Assembly (NCBI GenBank): GCA_020025885.1
Contig: JAHHRJ010000001.1
Coordinates: 66,324 to 130,323 of the forward strand
DNA from: Butyricicoccus sp.
GTDB taxonomy: Bacteria > Bacillota > Clostridia > Oscillospirales > Butyricicoccaceae
Direction: 5' to 3'
DNA length: 64,000 bases
Shown here: positions 8,342-16,499 of the stretch, piece after piece
Numbering within the stretch: position 1 is the stretch's first letter
How the letters are laid out: each line of letters opens with the position of its first letter
The notes under the pieces: model-generated
Told to the model about the DNA's origin: nothing
The model's input: the letters and a program-made list of their open reading frames with translations, nothing else
Databases searched by the model: none
Program-made: the position numbers and the translations under genes

Positions 8342-8372
8342 AGCCATCACCCACAGGGTGGTGGCTTTTTTT
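8342..8372 (+). terminator. Terminator-like hairpin between tail tube and chaperone genes
   Basis: AGCCATCACCC at 8342-8352 pairs with GGGTGGTGGCT at 8356-8366 (one G-T wobble) across a 3-nt loop, followed by seven T. The GAAAGGAG site of the next gene overlaps its end. It probably lowers downstream expression relative to the tube gene. Confidence 0.75.
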
Positions 8373-8388
8373 GAAAGGAGAAATAAGA

Positions 8389-8736
8389 ATGGGCAAGATG
8401 TATACCCTGGACGGAAAACTGTTGACGGAACTTCCCGAGCTTCGGGTAGGCGATAAGCTGTATCCCGTGGACAATCGCACCTGCACCGTGAAAAAGATGA
8501 TGCAGCTGACTGCGAAAAAATCGGGCGAAGAAAATGAGGACTATCTGGGCAGTATGGAGAAAGCACTGACGCTGGCACTGGGCGCAAAAGCGGTGGCAGA
8601 AATCGGTGTGGATAATTTGCCTTTCCCGGCATACCAGAAGCTTTTCGAACTGGTTCTGGCAGCGGCAACCGGCGAGGAACCGGAGAAAATCCCGGAGCAG
8701 GACAATGCCAGCCGATTTCAGCCCGAAATCAAGTGA
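8389..8736 (+). CDS. Tail assembly chaperone, first reading frame (gpG-like)
   Basis: The 115-residue protein lies between tail tube and tape measure, where tail assembly chaperones that coat the tape measure protein are always found. It starts with a beta segment (MGKMYTLDGKLLTELPELRV), continues with helices and ends in a charged linker, as in lambda gpG-type proteins. The ATG at 8389 is set by GAAAGGAGAAATAAGA. The next open frame begins before this one ends, in the +1 frame, so ribosomes may shift near the end (for example at CCC-G, 8722-8725) to make a longer fusion. Confidence 0.82.
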   Translation: MGKMYTLDGKLLTELPELRVGDKLYPVDNRTCTVKKMMQLTAKKSGEENEDYLGSMEKALTLALGAKAVAEIGVDNLPFPAYQKLFELVLAAATGEEPEKIPEQDNASRFQPEIK

Positions 8737-9082
8737 GCCTGTCTGGTATGACATGGAAAAAGATGCCCTGCTGATTGAGCAGAGCATTGCAAAGCAGTAT
8801 GGCGTTTTGCCTGCTGCACAAGCGGATCTGAGCTGGCAGGACTGGAACAAGCTGGTTTCTGGCTTGATGGATGATACTCCGCTGGGCCGAGTGGTTGCTG
8901 TGCGCAGTGAGCAGGACCGAGAGGTCATCAAGCGGTTTTCTCCGTGGCAAAAGCAGATCCACGCAGAGTGGAAGGCTTTCCAGGCAAATCAAATGCTGGG
9001 GAACAAGTCAGAGGAAGAACTGCGTGCGGATATGTGTCAGCTGGAGAAAATGCTGGCACGCGCGTTTGGAGGTGGTAGCTGA
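8705..9082 (+). CDS. Tail assembly chaperone, second reading frame (Gp15-like, frameshift candidate)
   Basis: This frame is open from before 8606 to 9082 and lies +1 relative to the previous gene. Its conserved part begins at VWYDMEKDALLIEQ just past the first frame's stop and continues with SWQDWNKLVSGL and a basic C-terminal helix, the pattern of Gp15-family tail proteins. It can be made as a C-terminal extension by +1 frameshift, as in several Gram-positive siphophages, or independently from ATG 8705 (GGAG seven bases upstream) or ATG 8753. It ends at the tape-measure start. Confidence 0.72.
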   Translation: MPADFSPKSSEPVWYDMEKDALLIEQSIAKQYGVLPAAQADLSWQDWNKLVSGLMDDTPLGRVVAVRSEQDREVIKRFSPWQKQIHAEWKAFQANQMLGNKSEEELRADMCQLEKMLARAFGGGS

Positions 9083-11733
9083 TGGGTGCACAGGCTGGAA
9101 ATGCAGGTACCGTCTGGCTGGAATTGCTGATTAAAAATACCATCGGCCGTCAGATTGAAAAGCTGTCTCGAGAGGCAGGCACACAGGCGGAAAAGCAGTT
9201 CGATACCGTAGGCGAAAAAGCGGGAGAAACGTTCAATCGTTCGTTTGAACAGAGCGCGAAAACCGTGGAAAAACAGGTTGGTGCCATTGGTGAAAAAACA
9301 GAACAGACATTTAACCGAAGCGTGGAACTGGCAAAATGCAGACTGAAGGAACTCCAGAATAAACATGCTTCCGTATCAGAAAAGCTGGAAACGATGAAAG
9401 CTGCTCGGATGGAGGATTATGATAACCCGCTTGCTCGTAAGCTGGGTCCGGAATATCTGGATAAAGCCGTGGAGAATTCACTGAACATGGACCCAGCCTA
9501 TAAAAAGATGCAAGCTCAACAGGAGCAAGTCTATCAGCAGATACAGGCAGCACGAGAAAGGCTGCGTATTGAAGTAGAAGCGGCCGCAGCGAAGCAGGCG
9601 GCAGCCGAGGCGAGGTTTGCAGAAAAGGCGGCACAGGCAGAAGAACGTGCTGGCAATCGGCAGGAGGCGGCCGCCAAGCGTGCTGCGGATGAAGCACAAC
9701 GTGCACAGGAAAAAGCAGCGGAAGAATCCCGTCGCGCCCATGAGCGTGCCGCAAAGCGTGTGCAAGGTGCCTGGGCTAAGGCTATGGGAATGGTCAAGGG
9801 TATCCAGTCCGGTGCTGCGTCTCTGGTGAAAAAAGGCTGGACTAAGGCAACAAACGGCATTTCCAAGGCGTTCCATACCGTGGGCCGAACGATGCGCCGT
9901 GTGTTTGTTTTGGGCGCGCTTTTGGTGTTCTTCCATGGATTGCGAGACGCAATGTCTGCGGCAATCAAACAGAATGACCAGCTGTCCAAGAGCCTGGCAC
10001 AGGTTAAGGGAAATCTGTACACTGCGTTCTCAGCCGTTTTCAGTGCGGCTCTTCCTGCGCTCACGGCCATGATGAACGGGCTTGCAGCCTTGACCAATAA
10101 GATTGCATCGTTCCTGTCCGCATTGTTTGGTACAACTTATGCTAAGAGCCAAGCAGCAGCCAAGCAACTGGCATCTGTAGGAAAAGGCGCGGCCAGCGCT
10201 TCCAAAAAGCTGAAAGGTGCGCTCGCCAGCTGGGACGAACTGAACGTTCTGCAGAAAGAGGATACATCTGGCGGCGGTGGCGGAGCAAGCGGCGTAGACA
10301 CTGGGGCGCAGGCTGATGAAGCGGCAGCTTCGTTTGGAGAAACGCTGCGCAAGGCTTTCCAGTCTGGTAATTGGGATGCGCTTGGTCAGATGCTGGGCGA
10401 AAAGTTCAATGCCATGGTGGACAAGCTGGACACCGCTGCACTTGGTACGAAACTGGGCAAAGGTATTCAGGCTGCCATTCAGACGGCTCACAAATTTATT
10501 CAGACGGCTGACTGGAACAACCTGGGTGCAAAGCTTGCCGATGGCTTCAACCGTGCCCTTGAACAGGTGGACGGCTGGCAGCTGGGATCGATACTAGCCA
10601 GTACATGGACAATTGCATGGGACACCCTGAACGGTTTTATCCAAAATACCGATTGGGCACAAGTAGCCGAAAAAGTTAGCGCAGGGATCCAAGGTCTATA
10701 CGACACAATAGCGACCGCTATTCAGAATTTCAGCTGGAGTGGTCTGGCGGACAGTATCTGCACTTTCCTTTGCAATATCGATTGGGCTGGAATTTTTGAA
10801 TCTGTGGCTACTTATGCCGGCAGCTGGGTGGGTGGAGCAATCAGCTTTTTCTGGACACTGGTTGAAAATGCCTGGAATGGCCTGTATGGCTATTTTCATG
10901 AAAAAGTTAAAGAGACCGGCGGCCATTTGATTTTCGGCCTCTTCAACGGCGTGGGTGAAGCGTTAGGAAATATTGGCGTTTGGATTTTTGACCACATCTT
11001 TAAGCCTTTCTGGGACGGCATCTGTGCTGCGTTCCAGATTCACAGCCCATCTAAAAAGATGATGAAAATTGGCCGGTATATCGTTGCAGGTATGCTCAAC
11101 GGTATTACCGAAAGCTGGCAGCGGATTACGAGATTCTTTACACAAGCGCTGGCGGATGTAAAGGCTGTGTTTTCCAATGCCTGGGCTGCTTTGAAAGCCA
11201 ATACCGCCCAGATGTGGCGCGGCATCGGCGACACGATCAAGGCGGCAGTGAATAGCATCATCGGCATCGTGAACAACATGATTTCTGCGGTAACTGGGGG
11301 TATCAATGCTGCGGTGGATGCCATGAATCATATTCATGTAGACATTCCGGAGTGGGTGCCGATGTTTGGCGGTAAGCGCTTTGGCATCGATATTCCGCAC
11401 GTTGGAACGCCCCAAATTCCCATGCTTGCCAAGGGCGGCGTTATCACGCAGCCTACACTGGCCATGATGGGCGAATATCAGGGCGCAGGAAACAACCCCG
11501 AAATCGTTGCGCCACAGAGTATCATGCGGGAAACGTTCGAGGAAAGTATCGCACCTCTGGTGGAAGCCATTTATGAACTGATCGCCTACCTGAAGGAAGG
11601 CGGGGACAAGGAAATCGTAATCAAGCTGATTTTTGACGGAAATCTGGCACAATTTGCACGAATAGTAAAGCCGTATCTCGATAAGGAAAGTAATCGTGTG
11701 GGCGTCAAGCTCATTACAGGAGGTGAGTATTGA
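9082..11733 (+). CDS. Tape measure protein
   Basis: At 883 residues this is the largest phage gene here, placed after the chaperones as tape measures are. It sets tail length and exits ahead of the DNA at infection. Residues about 20-260 are strongly coiled-coil, with long Ala/Glu/Lys/Gln runs. A hydrophobic membrane-active segment follows near 275-345, then repeated segments with tryptophans in regular spacing (LDT/ADW repeats around 440-600), and a globular C-terminus that includes IHSPSKKMMKIGRYIVAGM, a motif common at the end of Firmicutes tape measures. The GGAGGTGG site at 9069-9076 supports this start. Confidence 0.92.
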   Translation: MGAQAGNAGTVWLELLIKNTIGRQIEKLSREAGTQAEKQFDTVGEKAGETFNRSFEQSAKTVEKQVGAIGEKTEQTFNRSVELAKCRLKELQNKHASVSEKLETMKAARMEDYDNPLARKLGPEYLDKAVENSLNMDPAYKKMQAQQEQVYQQIQAARERLRIEVEAAAAKQAAAEARFAEKAAQAEERAGNRQEAAAKRAADEAQRAQEKAAEESRRAHERAAKRVQGAWAKAMGMVKGIQSGAASLVKKGWTKATNGISKAFHTVGRTMRRVFVLGALLVFFHGLRDAMSAAIKQNDQLSKSLAQVKGNLYTAFSAVFSAALPALTAMMNGLAALTNKIASFLSALFGTTYAKSQAAAKQLASVGKGAASASKKLKGALASWDELNVLQKEDTSGGGGGASGVDTGAQADEAAASFGETLRKAFQSGNWDALGQMLGEKFNAMVDKLDTAALGTKLGKGIQAAIQTAHKFIQTADWNNLGAKLADGFNRALEQVDGWQLGSILASTWTIAWDTLNGFIQNTDWAQVAEKVSAGIQGLYDTIATAIQNFSWSGLADSICTFLCNIDWAGIFESVATYAGSWVGGAISFFWTLVENAWNGLYGYFHEKVKETGGHLIFGLFNGVGEALGNIGVWIFDHIFKPFWDGICAAFQIHSPSKKMMKIGRYIVAGMLNGITESWQRITRFFTQALADVKAVFSNAWAALKANTAQMWRGIGDTIKAAVNSIIGIVNNMISAVTGGINAAVDAMNHIHVDIPEWVPMFGGKRFGIDIPHVGTPQIPMLAKGGVITQPTLAMMGEYQGAGNNPEIVAPQSIMRETFEESIAPLVEAIYELIAYLKEGGDKEIVIKLIFDGNLAQFARIVKPYLDKESNRVGVKLITGGEY

Positions 11734-12104
11734 TGCTCTGGGTAGATGGCATCGAATACAACGTGGATGTTATCAAGGTAAAGCGAAAAGCAGACACGCT
11801 GGATAAGTATGCGAAACGCACCGATGATGGCGTTTTGCATAGAGAGCTGACAGGAGTGTACTTCAACTACAGCTTGCAGCTGGGACCCAATACAGATCCG
11901 GAAAGCTATGATGCCCTGTGGGAAACGCTATCTGCTGCGGAAGAGTTTCACACTGTGAAAGTTCCGTATGGTAGCAGTGGAATATATACCTTTGAGGCCT
12001 ACTTTTCAAACGTATCGGATGAATTGCTGTGCAAGCGAGGAAATCACAACGTTTGGAATGGCCTGACGGTGAACTTTAAAGCCAAGAAGCCTGCACGAAC
12101 ATAA
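11733..12104 (+). CDS. Small tail protein behind the tape measure (possible distal-tail component)
   Basis: The 123-residue protein starts at the ATG overlapping the tape-measure stop (TGATG), behind AGGAGGTGAG. It is predicted mostly beta, with YFNYSLQLGP and a C-terminal GLTVNFKAKKPART strand. The position is that of the distal tail protein ring, but the length is about half of a typical Dit, so it may instead match the short DUF6711-like proteins seen at this spot. The role in the tail tip is inferred from position. Confidence 0.65.
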   Translation: MLWVDGIEYNVDVIKVKRKADTLDKYAKRTDDGVLHRELTGVYFNYSLQLGPNTDPESYDALWETLSAAEEFHTVKVPYGSSGIYTFEAYFSNVSDELLCKRGNHNVWNGLTVNFKAKKPART

Positions 12105-12120
12105 GAAAGGGGGGAGTTCT

Positions 12121-13869
12121 ATGCGCACCGGTACACGGGTAGAGCTGGGGCTTTTTGATGTGACCGCCAAAGGCGACAGCGCAGCGTCCAGCACGGATGC
12201 ACAGCCCTGGGGGAATCTGGCGGAAGATCTTCGCTTGGAAGAACGCCCACCGCAGCCCAAATACGGCACGCTGGAGCATAAACAGTTTCTGCTGGACGGC
12301 AGCTTTACGCTGTTTCCGGATGCGCCGCAGGGCCGCTTCTGGGGGCTGTGGAGCAAACAGCAGAGCGGACCAGACGGGCGCTTTGCCGTGCCGCCCGTGC
12401 TGGAGGTGACGTTTTCTCAGCCACACAGCTCGGCCGGTATTACGCTGCACTTTTATGCGCCGACCCAGGACTGGGCCAGCGAGGTCGATATCCAGTGGTA
12501 CAGTGCAGCAGGTCAGCTGCTGGCCAGCGCACGTTTTCGACCAGATGCGCCGGATTACTACTGCCGCCGCAAGGTAGAAAACTACCAGAAGCTGCGCATC
12601 ACCTTTTCCGCTACCAGCAAGCCCGGACGATATCTGAAACTGGACGGGCTGGATTATGGTGCGGCGCTGATGTTTCAGGGTGAGGATGTTGTGCAGGCAA
12701 ATCTGCTGGAGGAAGTGGATGCGCTTTCCAATGAAATTTCCATCAACACGCTGGAGCTGACTTTGTTCAATCGGAACGGCGAATTTTCCAGCCTGAACCC
12801 AGACGGTGTGTTTGATGTGCTGCAGGACAAGCAGCGGTTAACCGTTTGGGAGGATGTGCGCCCATCTGCTCGGTCCAATGATGTGGTCAGCCACAACATG
12901 GGTACGTTTTATCTGTCCGACTGGAAGAACCCCAGCGATACGCTGGCCAGGTTTTCGGCCACCGATGCAGTAGGGCTTTTGGATGGAGATCCTTTTGACG
13001 GCGGTATCTATGATACGACGGCCGGCAAGCTGGCGGCAGAAATCCTGAATGGCTACGCCTATGAGCTGGCACCGGAACTGGCGGCGGAATCCGTAAAAGG
13101 CTATCTCCCGGCGGGCAGCCGTAGAGGTGCGCTGCAACAGCTGGCGTTTGCGCTGGGGGCCGTGGTGGACTGCTCCCGCAGCGACAAAATCAAAATCTAT
13201 CCGCCGCCGGAACGTCCCAGCAGCCTGATTCCCCACAGTCGAAAATTTACCGGCGGTGAGGCATCTCTACGTGCGCTGATTACCGGCGTATCGGTTACGG
13301 CGCATCAGTATCATTTGCAGAACGAAAGAGAGCAGCTGTACAAAAGCGACCTTGCAGAAGGCACACACCGCATTGCTTTATCTGATCCGGCCGATAACCT
13401 GCAGGCAGAGGGCGGTGCACTGTTGGAGTGGGGCAACAACTTTGCTGTGGTCAAGGTGACAGCGCCTGGGCAGGTGATTCTTACCGGCTGCCGCTATGCA
13501 GATACCAAAACGGTGCTGCACAGGCAGGCGGACGGGTTACCGCCGAATGCAAAAGTCAACGAAAAAACTGTGCAGGAAGCCACGCTGGTTAGTCCGGATC
13601 GAGCCGATGCCGTGGCGCAGCGGATGCTGCGTTACTACGCCAATCGCTGCGAGTTGTCGTTCCAGATGGTGGCCGGGGATGAGGCACTGGCTGATATGCT
13701 GATTGTGGAGAGCTTCGGCCGGGAAAACGTGCGCGGTCAGCTGGAGCGGATGGAGTTTGACCTTACCGGCGGTTATCTTGCCGATGTGAAACTGGTGGGT
13801 CGGCAGGTTCCGCACCCGGCGGATATTTACACTGGTGAGCTTCATGCAGGAGAGGAGGTGCTGCTCTAA
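12121..13869 (+). CDS. Baseplate / tail-tip protein (Tal/hub-like)
   Basis: This 582-residue protein follows the small distal tail gene. The first 200 residues form a beta sandwich-like part with many aromatic residues, which could be a carbohydrate-binding region (FYAPTQDWASEVDIQWYSA). Residues 210-560 resemble hub proteins that close the tail tube (NTLELTLFNRNGEFSSLN, then FSATDAVGLLDGDPFDGG). The segment YLADVKLVGRQVPHPADIYTG ends the hub. No peptidase motif is evident. The GGGGGG-containing site at 12109-12114 is a purine-rich ribosome site. Host recognition or hub role is inferred from order and fold-like pattern. Confidence 0.7.
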   Translation: MRTGTRVELGLFDVTAKGDSAASSTDAQPWGNLAEDLRLEERPPQPKYGTLEHKQFLLDGSFTLFPDAPQGRFWGLWSKQQSGPDGRFAVPPVLEVTFSQPHSSAGITLHFYAPTQDWASEVDIQWYSAAGQLLASARFRPDAPDYYCRRKVENYQKLRITFSATSKPGRYLKLDGLDYGAALMFQGEDVVQANLLEEVDALSNEISINTLELTLFNRNGEFSSLNPDGVFDVLQDKQRLTVWEDVRPSARSNDVVSHNMGTFYLSDWKNPSDTLARFSATDAVGLLDGDPFDGGIYDTTAGKLAAEILNGYAYELAPELAAESVKGYLPAGSRRGALQQLAFALGAVVDCSRSDKIKIYPPPERPSSLIPHSRKFTGGEASLRALITGVSVTAHQYHLQNEREQLYKSDLAEGTHRIALSDPADNLQAEGGALLEWGNNFAVVKVTAPGQVILTGCRYADTKTVLHRQADGLPPNAKVNEKTVQEATLVSPDRADAVAQRMLRYYANRCELSFQMVAGDEALADMLIVESFGRENVRGQLERMEFDLTGGYLADVKLVGRQVPHPADIYTGELHAGEEVLL

Positions 13870-14273
13870 TGGCATGGCAAACGCCTGTCTTTGACCGAAC
13901 CGCAGCGGATGTGGCTGCCGGTGCAGAGAAATGTTATTTCTCGCCGGAACTGCTCAATCGAATCGAGGGAAATACGAGATATCTGGCACAGCTGAACGGC
14001 GTATCGCTGCCTGTGGCCCGAAACTGGTCGGAAACGGACTTTTTGACACCTAACCAGATGCGGCGGATTCTTGCGGAACTGGAAACGGTACGCACTGCCT
14101 GCAGGCTGCCGCCTGGTCTGTGTCCGGTGCCTGCATTTCCGGCAACCACCTGGCAGGCCGTGAACGATATCGAGCGGCTGCATTGGAAGCTGCATGACAT
14201 CTGGCTGCGAAACCAGGCAGAAGTTTTGTATGTAGAGGAAGCCTATACAGGCGAACAAATAGGAGTGTTGTAA
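13869..14273 (+). CDS. Small baseplate-associated protein of unknown function
   Basis: The 134-residue protein is joined on both sides by TAATG overlaps, so it is expressed strictly together with the hub and the following gene. Predicted helices alternate with Trp-rich turns (AWQTPVFDRTAADV at the start, TWQAVNDIERLHWKLHDIWL near the end). I do not recognise a named family. The opening W-Q-T-P-x-x-D-R-T pattern is common to baseplate-proximal proteins of clostridial phages that attach fibres. A linker between the hub and the receptor-binding proteins is a reasonable guess. Confidence 0.6.
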   Translation: MAWQTPVFDRTAADVAAGAEKCYFSPELLNRIEGNTRYLAQLNGVSLPVARNWSETDFLTPNQMRRILAELETVRTACRLPPGLCPVPAFPATTWQAVNDIERLHWKLHDIWLRNQAEVLYVEEAYTGEQIGVL

Positions 14274-14746
14274 TGGCTTTTTTGAAGAAAATCTGGAAGA
14301 AGCGGCGGTGCGAATATCCGAACCGCCGCAAGCTGACACAAGTGCCCGGCAAACCAAACGAAGTGGATGTGGTGCGTGCGGAAGGTGCAGTGCTTGAGGA
14401 AGGCGACCTGCTTGGCGTCGAAAATCTGAACGACCTGGAACAGCGCATTCAGGACGGTTTTGCCGAGAGCCGCATCTACAAGGCAACCTTTTTGCTGGAT
14501 GGCTGGCAGCAGTCTGGCAGCCAGTGGACGCAGACGGCCTCTTGTACGGGCATGAAAGCCGAATATGATACAGGAGCGCCGTGGACGTACAAGAGCGGAA
14601 ATCAGACGACCGACGCGGAGCTGGTGGCAGGTCTTAACCAGATCTGTGCAGGAAAGCTGGAAACGGTAACGAATGGAATGAAAGCTACTGTTCCGCACAA
14701 GCCAACCTGTGACGTGCCGGTGTATGTGCGGCGTATGTCGGTGTAA
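14273..14746 (+). CDS. Tail-tip attachment protein with variable C-terminal domain
   Basis: The 157-residue protein has two parts. Residues 1-65 are a basic module (KKIWKKRRCEYPNRRKL, then EGDLLGVENLNDLEQRI) that recurs at the start of the next gene and probably anchors to the baseplate. Residues about 70-157 (from FLLDGWQQSGSQWTQTA) are closely related to the C-terminus of the collagen-like fibre encoded at 19151. The same receptor- or ligand-facing domain is therefore used on two different stems. Its start overlaps the preceding stop (TAATG). Confidence 0.68.
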   Translation: MAFLKKIWKKRRCEYPNRRKLTQVPGKPNEVDVVRAEGAVLEEGDLLGVENLNDLEQRIQDGFAESRIYKATFLLDGWQQSGSQWTQTASCTGMKAEYDTGAPWTYKSGNQTTDAELVAGLNQICAGKLETVTNGMKATVPHKPTCDVPVYVRRMSV

Positions 14747-14758
14747 AGGAGCATGTCT

Positions 14759-15154
14759 ATGTTTTTTACGAAAAAGAACTGGAAAAATCGCCAGTGCGAA
14801 TATCATAACCGCCGTAAGCTTGCAAAAGTTGCAGGAAAGCAGGATGAGTACGAGGTCACGCGAGTAGAAGGCTTGGTGATGGAAGAGGGCGATGCCTTCG
14901 ACCAGAACAACATGAACGATATGGAGAGCCGTATTGCGTCTGGTTTTGATGCAGTGGAAAAAGAGCTTGGTGGCAAAGCGTCTGAAAAAGATGTGCAGAC
15001 AGCACAGCGGACAGCGGATAATGCAGGCAAGGCGGCACAAACTGCACAGCGCACAGCAAACGATGCATTGCCCAGCAGCAGCGCACAGAATTTTCTGCGC
15101 GTGGTTTCCTGGGATGCCAGCACAGGTACGCTCCGGACCACAAAGGGGGTCTGA
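14759..15154 (+). CDS. Tail-tip attachment protein with coiled-coil tail (paralogue of the 14273 gene)
   Basis: The 131-residue protein repeats the basic N-terminal module of the preceding gene (KKNWKNRQCEYHNRRKL, then EGDAFDQNNMNDMESRI). It then has an Ala/Gln-rich heptad-like coiled coil (TAQRTADNAGKAAQTAQRT) and a short C-terminal end. The ATG at 14759 is preferred to the one at 14753 because AGGAG at 14747-14751 is seven bases from the former and only one from the latter. It looks like a fibre stem or adaptor that trimerises. Confidence 0.65.
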   Translation: MFFTKKNWKNRQCEYHNRRKLAKVAGKQDEYEVTRVEGLVMEEGDAFDQNNMNDMESRIASGFDAVEKELGGKASEKDVQTAQRTADNAGKAAQTAQRTANDALPSSSAQNFLRVVSWDASTGTLRTTKGV

Positions 15155-15157
15155 AGC

Positions 15158-15619
15158 ATGGCCTTTTACATTTCCGGCAGCAAAATGAAAAGCATGACCT
15201 ATGCCGGCGCGAAGGTCAAAAAATGGATCCATGATAACGTGGTGGTTTATGTGGCATCCAAAACCCTGTCCAAGAAAGTGACGTACCACACCCACGGCAA
15301 CACCTTCACCCTCAATTGGGATACTTTGAGCGCGAAAGGGTTTACGAAAGCGACGTATACGTTCACGATTGCAGGCACAGAGGACCTTGACGGTATCTTC
15401 TTCGTTGGAATCGGCACAAGCGCCGCCGCACCGCCGCACACTGCGGTGGATGCACCGGCAGGCAGCATCGTGAACCAAAAAAGTACCAATGGAAGCAATG
15501 TGGGCACCTGGACAGGGGAAATCCGGCTGCGCGAAGACACAACATACTATGTGTATTTGGGTTCTTACTACGCAGCGGAGCGCCCGTCTTATGTGTCCGC
15601 TACGGTCGTGTTTGAGTGA
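15158..15619 (+). CDS. Predicted tail-fibre / receptor-binding domain protein
   Basis: The 153-residue protein is predicted all-beta, with alternating hydrophobic residues and many Thr, Ser, Tyr and Gly. After an N-terminal YISGSKMKSMTYAGAKVKKWIHD segment, a beta-sandwich-like region runs to the end (from TLNWDTLSAKGFTKATYTFT to SYVSATVVFE). It starts three bases after the previous stop behind AAAGGGGG. The composition and position, between attachment proteins and the lysis cassette, suit a small receptor-binding or carbohydrate-binding protein. No counterpart of this gene is seen in the second cassette. Confidence 0.55.
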   Translation: MAFYISGSKMKSMTYAGAKVKKWIHDNVVVYVASKTLSKKVTYHTHGNTFTLNWDTLSAKGFTKATYTFTIAGTEDLDGIFFVGIGTSAAAPPHTAVDAPAGSIVNQKSTNGSNVGTWTGEIRLREDTTYYVYLGSYYAAERPSYVSATVVFE

Positions 15620-15639
15620 ATGGAAAGGAAGGCGAATCT

Positions 15640-15978
15640 ATGAACGTATACGATGAATCGGGCCAGCTGCTGACCGTTGCGCCGGATCTCACAAAAGGCT
15701 GGCTGGAGGTTACGCAGCGCCTGGTGCAGCACCATCCGGCTCAGGAAGAAAAGAGTCACATGGAGGTCATGCCGGGCACGACCGGACTGCGCCATCTGGT
15801 GATTGACCAGCCGGCACGGGATGCGTGGGATGAGTACGAGGCGGTACAGGTGTATCATCCCTACACGTCGGAAGAACTGGCGGAGCATAACAAGCCTACG
15901 ATGGAGCAGCGCATGGAGGCCGCAGAAACCGCGCTTCTGGAAATGATGTTACAACAGGGAGGTGCAGCCCATGTTTGA
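15640..15978 (+). CDS. Small conserved phage protein before xkdX (XkdW-position), copy 1
   Basis: The 112-residue protein has a strong counterpart at 20278 in the second cassette: both begin with V-Y-D-E-x-G-Q-L-L-T and share RHLVxDQPARDAWDEYEA and xYHPYT. Helical C-terminus with EQRMEAAETALLEMML suggests oligomerisation. It sits just before XkdX, as PBSX XkdW-like genes do, and its function is unknown. The ATG at 15640 has GGAAAGGAAGG upstream; the frame is open a little further but without a site. Confidence 0.65.
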   Translation: MNVYDESGQLLTVAPDLTKGWLEVTQRLVQHHPAQEEKSHMEVMPGTTGLRHLVIDQPARDAWDEYEAVQVYHPYTSEELAEHNKPTMEQRMEAAETALLEMMLQQGGAAHV

Positions 15979-16099
15979 GTTTTTGCGTGTGCAGTATGAG
16001 CTTGGCCGCCTGAACGATGCCCAACTGGCCAAGTACGTTCAGGCTGGCTGTATCACGACAGCAGAGTACAAGCAGATTTGCGGCAAGGAGGTGCGCTGA
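15971..16099 (+). CDS. xkdX: XkdX-family small phage protein, copy 1
   Basis: This 42-residue protein has the XkdX pattern: an N-terminal F-x-F-L/V-x-x-x-Y, then LNDAQLAKYVQAGCITTAEY and a short end after ITGxE-like ICGKE. XkdX proteins lie between tail-fibre and lysis genes in many Firmicutes phages and are of unknown function. It overlaps the end of the preceding gene and shares its stop with the next ATG (TGATG). It matches the copy at 20603 at 36 of 42 residues. Confidence 0.75.
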   Translation: MFEFLRVQYELGRLNDAQLAKYVQAGCITTAEYKQICGKEVR

Positions 16100-16482
16100 T
16101 GGGTAAGGTAGGTACAGGAGGCGTTGCTCCGCAAATGGAAGCGGTATCGATTGCAAAGCAGTTTCCGCATTTTACGGAAACATTTACAAAAACGTATACC
16201 TTTATTGCAAAACATTCTGGAGTAATCGGGTTGTCGGTTAGTTCTCAGTATTATAGCCGCACCCCGTCCGGAGTGGAAATCATTATCTATCGGAATAAGA
16301 AACTGATTGGATATGCAAGCGCAGGCGCAAGTTATGCGCCTGGTGCATCCGTTTACTCAGCCAAAACAGCCGGAGACGAATTTCAGGTGATCGTTAAGGT
16401 TAGAGCATCTGGGGCTGATGTAGGCTGTGATTACTGGGTGTCCGCAATGGCAAACGAACCAATTAAATTTTCAGAAACGTAA
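16099..16482 (+). CDS. Small beta-rich phage protein before the lysozyme, copy 1
   Basis: The 127-residue protein starts with MGKVGT, like its counterpart at 20731, but the rest diverges strongly. It is predicted to be a beta sandwich (SGVIGLSVSSQYYSRTPSGV, then ASGADVGCDYWVSAMANEP). The two proteins keep the G-A-S-Y-A-x-G/S-A segment in the middle. The variable body and fixed N-terminus suggest a tip or surface-binding domain. I do not recognise a named family. It begins by overlap with the xkdX stop. Confidence 0.55.
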   Translation: MGKVGTGGVAPQMEAVSIAKQFPHFTETFTKTYTFIAKHSGVIGLSVSSQYYSRTPSGVEIIIYRNKKLIGYASAGASYAPGASVYSAKTAGDEFQVIVKVRASGADVGCDYWVSAMANEPIKFSET

Positions 16483-16499
16483 AAGAAAGGAAAATGATT

